A DNA stretch of 31,227 nucleotides, from assembly GCF_036997615.1 (NCBI RefSeq), contig NZ_JAWLQA010000037.1; one strand, written 5' to 3'. Origin of the DNA: Brachyspira sp949287565. GTDB taxonomy: Bacteria; Spirochaetota; Brachyspiria; Brachyspirales; Brachyspiraceae. Shown here piece by piece: positions 25,288-31,227 of this stretch. Below the pieces are notes generated by a model. The model did not search any database, was not told where the DNA came from, and saw only the letters and a program-made list of their open reading frames with translations. Numbering within the stretch: position 1 is the stretch's first letter; every line of letters starts with the position of its first letter. The position numbers and the translations under genes were made by a program.

Positions 25288-26319
25288 TTGAGAACTATAA
25301 GACTTGATATAGAAACCAGAGAAAAAAGTTTTTTATCACCTGCAGCAGCTTTCTCAGCAGATAGTAAAGGCACAGTATACCCCAGAGAAAAAGACGATAT
25401 AAGAACTATTTATATGCAGGATAGAGATAGAATAGTTCATAGCGAGTATTTCAGACGCCTTAAAGATAAAGCACAAGTTATAATGCTTTCAGTAGGCGAT
25501 TTCAGGACAAGACTTACTCATACACTTGAAGTTATGCAAATAGCTAGAAGTATAGCAAGAGCTTTAAGACTAAATGAAGATTTAACAGAGGCTATTGCAT
25601 TCGGTCATGATTTAGGACATTCCCCATTCGGACATGCAGGAGAGAGAGCTATATCAAAATATTTCAAAGGTTTTCATCATTCTTCACATTCTTTAAGAGT
25701 AGTAGAGCATCTTGAAAAAGGTAAAGGACTAAATTTAAGTTTCGAGGTACGTGACGGTATTATAAAGCATACCAAAGGAAAAAACGGAAAACTTATTGCA
25801 GACTCATCAGGCCCTTCAACTAATGAGGGTATGATAGTAAGGATATCCGACACTATAGCGTACGCGAATCATGATGTTGATGATGCTATAAGATACGGAC
25901 TTCTTAAATATGAGGATTTACCTAAAGATATAGTTAAAGTTCTTGGTACAACTTATGGTGAGAGAGCAGACACTATGATTATGGGTGTTATAGAAGCTAG
26001 TATGGAAAAGATGGAAATTGATATTGATGAAAAAGTATTAAAAGCTATAAATGATTTAAGGGCTTTCATGTTTAAGACTGTTTATGAAAGCAAAGCGATA
26101 CTTGAAGATGTTGAAAGAGTAAACAGAATAGTTTCAACAATATTTGAATATTTATTAAAGCATAAAGATATTATAGAAGAAGATACTTTATTCAAAAAAG
26201 CAGATATACCTTATAACAGCGATGAAGAATTAGTAAAAGATTATGTTGCACATCTTACTGATTCTGAAGCTATATCATTACATAAAAAAATTACCTATGG
26301 AAAATTTAATTATATATAA
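25288..26319 (+). CDS. dgt: dGTPase-like HD-domain triphosphohydrolase
   Basis: A 343-residue member of the deoxyguanosinetriphosphate triphosphohydrolase family, which hydrolyses dNTPs to the nucleoside and triphosphate. It begins at TTG: the sequence from 'REKSFLSPAAAFSADSKGTVYP' is the conserved N-terminus, no suitable ATG precedes it, and AAGGA lies 7 nt upstream. The HD-domain metal ligands are visible as H78 ('RLTHTLEV'), H107-D108 ('GHDLGHSPFGH') and D188 ('RISDTIAYANHDVDD'). Nucleotide specificity within the family cannot be read from sequence. Its 3' end overlaps the next gene by 23 bp. Confidence 0.88.
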   Translation: MRTIRLDIETREKSFLSPAAAFSADSKGTVYPREKDDIRTIYMQDRDRIVHSEYFRRLKDKAQVIMLSVGDFRTRLTHTLEVMQIARSIARALRLNEDLTEAIAFGHDLGHSPFGHAGERAISKYFKGFHHSSHSLRVVEHLEKGKGLNLSFEVRDGIIKHTKGKNGKLIADSSGPSTNEGMIVRISDTIAYANHDVDDAIRYGLLKYEDLPKDIVKVLGTTYGERADTMIMGVIEASMEKMEIDIDEKVLKAINDLRAFMFKTVYESKAILEDVERVNRIVSTIFEYLLKHKDIIEEDTLFKKADIPYNSDEELVKDYVAHLTDSEAISLHKKITYGKFNYI

Positions 26320-28273
26320 GCCTAAAAACAAAGAAGAATTAAAAAAATTAACTGATGATGAAAATATAAATCTATACAATATAGATACAACTCTTATAAA
26401 AGATATGAGTTTTTTATTCAAAGAAAGCAAAAGAAAGAATTTTGAAGGCATAGAAAATTGGAATACTTCAAATGTTCATGATATGATTGGTATGTTTAAA
26501 GATGCTCCTTACTTCAATAATGATTTGAATAATTGGGATACTTCAAACCTTAAAAAAATTTCATATATGTTTTTTAATGCATCATCTTTCAATAAATATC
26601 CTGATAAATGGAATCTTGATAATTTAAAAGAAGCTTATGATGTATTTAATAGTGATATTGATATAAATAAACTTCCTATTAATCTTAGAATCAATTTATA
26701 TTATGAAGATTTTGATAAAATAAAAGATATTGATATAAAAGATATATACAAAACTATCATTACTTCTAAAAACAGAAAGATTATAGCCTTTAGAACAAAA
26801 TTAGAAAAAGAACATTATAATGAACTTGAAAGCCTTATAGAACATAGAGAAAAAATAGAAGCTAAAAATGAAGTAAAGTTTAATAGCATAGAAGAAGTTC
26901 AGGATTATGTTAATAATAATTATGAAGAATATTTTGATAAAAATTTAAAATTTATTAAAGATGAATATGATATTCTCTCAAGAGATAAAACTAAAAAGAT
27001 TGATATTAAAATAATTAAATTCATTTACGGAAATTATTTGAAAGTTAAAGACAATGTAATGAGATTAAAAATCATAGATAATATCATAGATTTAATAGAT
27101 ATAGAAAGTTTCATGAATGCTGCATATAAAATATTTGAAAATGATAGAAGTAAAATCGCTTCAAGAATAATAGTAGGCATATATGGAAAAGGGAATATTA
27201 TAAAAGATTATGCTAAAAGTATTCAGGGCAAAGAATTTTATCCTCGTTCATATTATATTTATATTTTAGCTTTAAATGACGGAAAATACGCTTTAAGTTT
27301 AATAGATGAAATGGCTAGAAAATCAAAGATTGAAAGTGTAAGAAATGCTTCTAATTCTGCACTAGATGTTATAGCTGATAGAATGAAAATAAATAGAGAT
27401 GAGTTAAGCGGTTTACTAATTCCTGATTTTTCATTGGATAAAAACGGAGATAGAATAATAAATATAGAAGAGAAAAAATACAAAATATCCGTAAATTCAA
27501 ATATGTCTGTTGATATATACGATATAACAGAAAAAGAAAAAATATTAAAAACTATTCCAAAAACTTTTTCATCTGAGTTAAAATCAGAAATAAACTTCAT
27601 GAAAAAAGAAATAAAGAATATTGTAAAAAGAGAAAGAGAAAAAATATTAATGCTTCTAATGAACGGAAGAAAATTGAGCTATGATTTTTGGAAAAAGATT
27701 TATATTGATAATTCATTTTTAAGTCAGTATTCTGTAAATTTATTTTGGAACTTATACGATGAGAATGAAAATTTTATAAATATTTTTAGATATTTAGGAG
27801 ATGGAAGCTTCATTGATATAAATGATAATTATATAATATTAAATGAAAATAATTTAATAAGTTTAGCCTCCCCTACTGAAATAAATAAAGATTCAATAAT
27901 AAAGTGTATCAATCAATTATCTGATTATGAGATAGCACAGCCTATTAAACAGATTCAAATAATAGATGATTTAGAAGATGAGTTTAATAGATATAATAAC
28001 ATAACAGCAACAGTATCAAATATAAAAAATTTTGCTTATCAATTTGCATTTAAAGAGATTTCTGAATATTATGAAGAAGTTAATGGTTATGAATACTTAG
28101 ATAATTACAGCGGCTTATCATTATATATAGAATCTCCTTTTAATAGAAATTCAAATTACAATGATGAAATTGATATAAAAATATCTATTCAGGGCAAAAA
28201 TGAGAATAATAAACATTTATTTGAAAGATTTATGTACGGAAGCATTTTAATTTTAGAAAATTTGATTAAATAA
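26297..28273 (+). CDS. DUF285 (BspA-like) repeat and DUF4132 fusion protein
   Basis: A 658-residue cytoplasmic protein. The longest frame opens at 26243, inside dgt, but the ATG at 26297 ('MENLIIYKPKNKEELKKL') gives the usual start of Brachyspira-type DUF285 proteins. No good ribosome site is seen, so translation may be coupled to dgt through the 23-bp overlap. Residues ~30-120 contain DUF285 repeats ('WNTSNVHDMIGMFKDAPYFNNDLNNWDTSNLKKISYMF'). The middle is helical. Residues ~350-600 match DUF4132 (MolR/YehI type): 'LDVIADRMKINRDELSGLLIPDF', 'REKILMLLMNGRKLSYDFWKKIY' and 'LSDYEIAQPIKQI'. The function of DUF4132 is not established. Confidence 0.7.
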   Translation: MENLIIYKPKNKEELKKLTDDENINLYNIDTTLIKDMSFLFKESKRKNFEGIENWNTSNVHDMIGMFKDAPYFNNDLNNWDTSNLKKISYMFFNASSFNKYPDKWNLDNLKEAYDVFNSDIDINKLPINLRINLYYEDFDKIKDIDIKDIYKTIITSKNRKIIAFRTKLEKEHYNELESLIEHREKIEAKNEVKFNSIEEVQDYVNNNYEEYFDKNLKFIKDEYDILSRDKTKKIDIKIIKFIYGNYLKVKDNVMRLKIIDNIIDLIDIESFMNAAYKIFENDRSKIASRIIVGIYGKGNIIKDYAKSIQGKEFYPRSYYIYILALNDGKYALSLIDEMARKSKIESVRNASNSALDVIADRMKINRDELSGLLIPDFSLDKNGDRIINIEEKKYKISVNSNMSVDIYDITEKEKILKTIPKTFSSELKSEINFMKKEIKNIVKREREKILMLLMNGRKLSYDFWKKIYIDNSFLSQYSVNLFWNLYDENENFINIFRYLGDGSFIDINDNYIILNENNLISLASPTEINKDSIIKCINQLSDYEIAQPIKQIQIIDDLEDEFNRYNNITATVSNIKNFAYQFAFKEISEYYEEVNGYEYLDNYSGLSLYIESPFNRNSNYNDEIDIKISIQGKNENNKHLFERFMYGSILILENLIK

Positions 28274-28297
28274 TTAAAAGCAATAAAGGAGTATAAA

Positions 28298-28837
28298 ATG
28301 TCTAACGAGATACCTAAATTTAAATATGTTGATGATAATATTGTTAAAAATTTTTTTGTAAAGGAAGATAATAAAGTATTATGTAAATGCTGTGAAAAGG
28401 AAACAGATTTGGTTTATTATACTATTCCGCATTGTGAAGACAATATAAAACCGTTATGCCCTGAATGCATAGCAAATGGAAAGGCAGCTGAAAAATTTAA
28501 TTGTGATTTTATTGATGAGCCTTTTGATAGTGATAATATCATAGAAAATAGAGATGAAAAAATTGAGGAACTTACAAAAAGAACACCTGAATATTCAGCT
28601 TGGCAGCAGCCGTATTATCCAAACCATTGCGATGATTTTTGTAAATTTATTTCTTATGTTGGCTATAAAGAATTAAAAGAAAGAAATTTATTAGATAAAA
28701 TAATTATATCCTCTGATAATGATGAAGATTCGGTAAGAGAATATATTGAAGATTTAGAAATAGAAGGAAATTTCCAAGGATATTTATTTGAATGTTTGAA
28801 ATGCGGACAATTAATTTTGCATACAGACTGCGATTGA
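28298..28837 (+). CDS. CbrC / UPF0167 family protein
   Basis: A 179-residue soluble protein with zinc-type cysteine pairs: 'CKCCEKE', 'CPECIANGKAAEKFNCDFID', and a late 'CLKCGQ'. 'RTPEYSAWQQPYYPNHCDDFCKFI' is the hallmark of the UPF0167 family, named in E. coli after CbrC, which is linked to colicin E2 tolerance. The mechanism is unknown. It lies 24 nt after the DUF4132 gene with an AAGGAG site, so the two are probably co-transcribed. Repeat copy C begins 17 nt after its stop. Confidence 0.82.
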   Translation: MSNEIPKFKYVDDNIVKNFFVKEDNKVLCKCCEKETDLVYYTIPHCEDNIKPLCPECIANGKAAEKFNCDFIDEPFDSDNIIENRDEKIEELTKRTPEYSAWQQPYYPNHCDDFCKFISYVGYKELKERNLLDKIIISSDNDEDSVREYIEDLEIEGNFQGYLFECLKCGQLILHTDCD

Positions 28838-28853
28838 GTTGATATTTTCTGTA

Positions 28854-29303
28854 TATACCTAAACAACTATATTTTATCAAAAATTATTTTCTTATTTTTA
28901 TTATTAGTGGGGACTAGCACCCACCCCCCACTTATTTTGCGACCGAAGGAAGTACTGCGACTGAAAGGAGTACCTGACGAAGTCCACTGTAAGTGTAGGT
29001 ATGGTATTGCCACATACGAAGCCCGCCTCACGAAGTGTGCCTACGGCAGGCGAGAAGCTATATCCTCGACAGGCTCGGATACGCTTCGCGAAGGGCTATA
29101 TTTGACGAAGTCCACCTTTAGGTGTGCTTAAATTAATAATTTATATACATGCAAAACAAAACTAGTGTTATTTAGTACTAATTTTATACCTTGCACTTTC
29201 GCCGCAGGCGTACTTCGTATGGTTCTTTGACGAAGTCCGCAGAGCGTATGCGGCGGGAAAAAGTTGAATAAAAAAATTGACAAACTTAAAAATTTTTAGT
29301 ATA
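28854..29303 (+). repeat. Repeat element copy C, variable GC-rich core
   Basis: About 450 bp. The ends match copies A and B: the left ~27 bp (28854-28880) starts TATACCTAAACAACTA, and the right ~27 bp (29277-29303) starts TTGACAAACTTAAAAATT. The core is unrelated in sequence and longer. It is GC-rich and built of short palindromes, with GACGAAGTCC occurring three times (28976, 29104, 29229) and hairpins such as CCACC-TTTA-GGTG. The frame readable through 28907-29131 lacks any ribosome site or protein-like composition and is not called. This element fills the gene-free stretch 28838-29316. Confidence 0.7.
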
Positions 29304-29307
29304 TAAT
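29277..29307 (+). promoter_or_regulatory. Outward promoter at the right end of repeat C
   Basis: TTGACA (29277-29282), 17 nt, TATATA (29300-29305), with TATAAT overlapping at 29302-29307. Transcription would start at about 29312-29315, almost at the ATG (29317) of the ankyrin gene. Confidence 0.55.
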
Positions 29308-29316
29308 AAATTCATT

Positions 29317-30036
29317 ATGAGTAAGAGATTAAAAACTATAATAAATATATTCGCTGTTATCATTATTGTTGCATCGCTCAATATTATTATTTCTTCTTTT
29401 TCAATGATGATATTTTATAATAGAAAAAATTTATTTTATATAATTAATACAATTGCCCTATTACTAATAATAAATTCTATAGTATTAATCTTAAAAAAGA
29501 ATTATAAAGTATTTATTATAGTGTTTCTATCTATATTATCATTTAGTTTTATATTGTCAGTTTGCAATTATGTTATATATGCATGGAAATCAGAAAAAGC
29601 TAAAATTCTAAAAAAAGATAAAGAAGTACATAACTCTTTAGATAGAGTATTAGCTAAAGACAGATTTTTTAAAGCTGCTGAAAAAGGTAATATTGAAAGA
29701 ATAAAGGATCTAATGGATTATATTGATATTAATACTAAAGACACTTATGGAATTAATGCCTTAATGCATGCTTTAATTTTTAATAATTTGGAATCTGTAG
29801 AATTCTTATTAGAAAATGGTGCCGATGTAAATTCAATAGATTATGAATATCAAACGCCTTTAATATATGCAGTACAGAAAAATAATGCAGAAATTGTAAA
29901 GCTTTTAATTTCTAAAGGTGCTGACATTAATTTTAAAGATGCTAGAAATAGAACTGCTTTAGATATAGCAAAATCAAAAGGTTATGATGATATAGCTAAA
30001 ATTTTAGAGAATGCCAAAAAATATATAAAAAAGTGA
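29317..30036 (+). CDS. Membrane-anchored ankyrin-repeat protein
   Basis: A 239-residue protein with three hydrophobic segments (about 8-32, 38-60 and 64-88), followed by a C-terminal ankyrin domain (~115-236) of about three to four repeats, for example 'YGINALMHALIFNNLESVEFLLENGADVN' and 'YQTPLIYAVQKNNAEIVKLLISKGADIN'. Ankyrin repeats bind proteins; the partner is unknown. No Shine-Dalgarno sequence precedes the ATG, and the promoter at the end of repeat C leaves almost no leader. Either the mRNA is leaderless or the true start is downstream. The domain call is strong; the exact start is less so. Confidence 0.8.
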   Translation: MSKRLKTIINIFAVIIIVASLNIIISSFSMMIFYNRKNLFYIINTIALLLIINSIVLILKKNYKVFIIVFLSILSFSFILSVCNYVIYAWKSEKAKILKKDKEVHNSLDRVLAKDRFFKAAEKGNIERIKDLMDYIDINTKDTYGINALMHALIFNNLESVEFLLENGADVNSIDYEYQTPLIYAVQKNNAEIVKLLISKGADINFKDARNRTALDIAKSKGYDDIAKILENAKKYIKK

Positions 30037-30137
30037 TATTATAAAAAATGTTTATTATATAAATTCTTATTTAAAATTTTTATATAGATTTTATTTTTAT
30101 AAATTAGAATATCGCAGAAGTATTTATTAAATAGAAA

Positions 30138-30184
30138 ATAAAAAACAAAAATATCTCAGCCAATTATTCATTATCAGCTGAGAT
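30138..30184 (-). terminator. Terminator of the rplU-prp-rpmA operon
   Basis: On the minus strand TATCTCAGC (30184-30176) pairs with GCTGAGATA (30160-30152), followed by TTTTTGTTTTTTATTTT. It is a strong rho-independent terminator 26 nt after rpmA. Confidence 0.88.
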
Positions 30185-30209
30185 ATAATATTTTCAAAAG
30201 TTCAATTTA

Positions 30210-30464
30210 TTATTCAGTTACAACAGAGATAGTTTTCTTTCCGAATTTATTAGTATGGAACTTCACATAACCAGAAGCAGTAGCAAATATAGTATGATCG
30301 CGACCTATATCAACATTTCTTCCAGCATGGAATTGAGTACCGCGTTGTCTAACTATAATATTGCCAGATATAACTTTCTGACCGCCGTAAACTTTAACAC
30401 CTAAACGTTTAGATTGACTATCGCGTCCGTTTTTAGAACTTCCGCCACCTTTCTTATGTGCCAT
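30210..30464 (-). CDS. rpmA: 50S ribosomal protein L27
   Basis: An 84-residue L27 beginning directly with 'MAHKKGGGSSKNGRDS', the conserved N-terminal arm that reaches the peptidyl-transferase centre. 'GGQKVISGNIIVRQRGTQFHAGRNV' follows. In the reading frame upstream of the ATG there is a TAA eight codons earlier and no start codon between, so the protein has no cleavable N-terminal extension of the Firmicutes kind. An AGAGGAG ribosome site lies inside the end of prp; the genes overlap by 11 bp. Confidence 0.98.
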   Translation of the reverse strand: MAHKKGGGSSKNGRDSQSKRLGVKVYGGQKVISGNIIVRQRGTQFHAGRNVDIGRDHTIFATASGYVKFHTNKFGKKTISVVTE

Positions 30465-30810
30465 TTTTATACTCCTCTTTATATTTTATAAAATCAGGAT
30501 ACTCTTTAATTAAAGATTTTATACCTATCAAATATCCATTACTAACTATTTTATACTCTATTTTTTTATCATTTTCAAGTTTATCAAAATTAACAAGTTC
30601 TAAACTCAAAAATCCATCATTTATTTTGTACTTTAAAAATCTATTTCCTACTATAGATGATAAAGCCTTATACATAGCCTGTGTCAATGCACTCAAAGCT
30701 ATACAAACTTCATAACCTTCACCGGATTTTTTAATTCCTGCATGTCCTTCAACTGTTATGCTTTGTATAATCGATTCTATATCGTATACTACATTAACAA
30801 AGGAAGACAT
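30454..30810 (-). CDS. prp: Ribosomal-processing cysteine protease Prp family
   Basis: A 118-residue Prp (YsxB) family protein between rplU and rpmA, its usual location. The catalytic pair is present: H23 in 'EGHAG' and C36 in 'YEVCIALSALTQ', compared with the family's 'GHA...G.DiVCaavSal'. In Staphylococcus and other Firmicutes, Prp removes an N-terminal peptide from L27; here L27 has no such peptide, so the substrate or role must differ, or the protein is retained for another reason. Its start ATG overlaps the rplU stop (TAATG); its end overlaps rpmA by 11 bp, so translation is coupled. Confidence 0.85.
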   Translation of the reverse strand: MSSFVNVVYDIESIIQSITVEGHAGIKKSGEGYEVCIALSALTQAMYKALSSIVGNRFLKYKINDGFLSLELVNFDKLENDKKIEYKIVSNGYLIGIKSLIKEYPDFIKYKEEYKNGT

Positions 30811-31121
30811 TAAACAGCTATATCTTCAATAGTTATTTTATGGTATTTATGTCTATGTCCTGTTTTTCTTCTATAGTCTTTTCTTCTTTTATGTTTACCA
30901 ATAACTACTTTATCGCCTTTCATCATTTCTACTATTTTAGAACTTACTTTAACGCCATCAACATAAGGTGTACCTACTAAAACACTTTCATCATCTTTTT
31001 TAAGAAGAAGAGTTTTAATTTCAGGAGCTTCTTTAGCATCATCGCCTAGATATTCTACTAAAATATCCTGACCTTTTTCCACCTTGTATTGCTTACCTTT
31101 TACTTCTACGATTGCATACAT
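30810..31121 (-). CDS. rplU: 50S ribosomal protein L21
   Basis: A 103-residue L21 that binds 23S rRNA. 'MYAIVEVKGKQYKVEKGQ' at the N-terminus, 'KVVIGKHKRRKDYRRKTGHRHKYHKITI' at the C-terminus, and standard length make the call certain. First gene of the operon, preceded by TGGAGA and a good promoter. Confidence 0.98.
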   Translation of the reverse strand: MYAIVEVKGKQYKVEKGQDILVEYLGDDAKEAPEIKTLLLKKDDESVLVGTPYVDGVKVSSKIVEMMKGDKVVIGKHKRRKDYRRKTGHRHKYHKITIEDIAV

Positions 31122-31178
31122 TATTGCTTATCTCCAATTTATATATATTTTTATTTTATACAATACTATGAGTACACT

Positions 31179-31207
31179 ATAATACTACATTAAAGTAATT
31201 TTGTCAA
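31179..31207 (-). promoter_or_regulatory. Predicted promoter of rplU-prp-rpmA
   Basis: On the minus strand TTGACA (31207-31202), 17 nt, TATTAT (31184-31179). The leader would be about 50 nt. Confidence 0.65.
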
Positions 31208-31227
31208 GCATAAAAATAAAAAACTAT

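Noticed and set aside
28907..29131. A 74-codon plus-strand reading frame in the GC-rich core of repeat C
   Set aside because: It follows palindromic repeat units, has no ribosome site, and its composition is repeat-driven rather than protein-like.
1..31227. tRNA or rRNA genes
   Set aside because: I found no cloverleaf with a T-loop GGTTCRA box or rRNA-like conserved stretch in the gaps; a tRNAscan run would be decisive.

Overview
The window is AT-rich and looks like a chromosomal segment of an anaerobic spirochaete, most likely Brachyspira. Reasons: low GC with strong AAGGAG-type ribosome sites; a cytosolic NADH-linked [FeFe]-hydrogenase operon; BspA-like (DUF285) leucine-rich repeat and ankyrin proteins; lipoproteins with a spirochaete-style lipobox; and an rplU-prp-rpmA cluster whose L27 has no Firmicutes-type N-terminal extension. 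The species cannot be fixed from the sequence alone.

Layout. 1-2.1 kb: the 3' part of a probable outer-membrane beta-barrel gene and a DUF4261 gene. 2.3-6.4 kb: hydC-hydB-hydA, a trimeric NAD(H)/ferredoxin-linked [FeFe] hydrogenase, closed by a clear terminator. 6.4-7.5 kb: a leftward flavoprotein gene behind a structured leader that folds as a three-way junction. 7.5-14.2 kb: a 6.1-kb block (dcd, pgi, a SAM methyltransferase, a lipoprotein, a von Willebrand A protein and a PAP2 phosphatase) bracketed by two nearly identical ~270-bp repeats in inverted orientation. 14.2-18.7 kb: a leftward alpha-glucoside operon (GH4 enzyme, PTS EIICB, GH4 6-phospho-alpha-glucosidase), divergent from a LacI-family regulator at 18.9 kb; the intergenic region carries shared operator-like half-sites. 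20.0-22.8 kb: a BioD-like ATPase and a GH57 alpha-glucan enzyme. 23.0-24.8 kb: glmS. 25.3-28.8 kb: a dGTPase-like HD gene overlapped by a DUF285-DUF4132 fusion, then a CbrC-family gene. 29.3-30.0 kb: a membrane ankyrin protein. 30.2-31.1 kb: rpmA, prp and rplU on the minus strand.

Metabolic theme. Imported alpha-glucosides (PTS plus GH4) and alpha-glucans (GH57) feed glucose-6-phosphate through pgi into glycolysis, and the hydrogenase can dispose of the reductant as H2. glmS draws fructose-6-phosphate toward amino sugars.

The most unusual structure is a repeat family with three copies (7516-7777, 13925-14186, 28854-29303). All copies share ~27-bp imperfect terminal inverted repeats, but the cores differ. 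Each of the six ends reads outward as a TTGACA-like box, exactly 17 nt, then a TATA-type box. The element therefore looks like a mobile, outward-firing bidirectional promoter cassette. At two or more sites it lies directly upstream of a gene (the PAP2 gene and the ankyrin gene).
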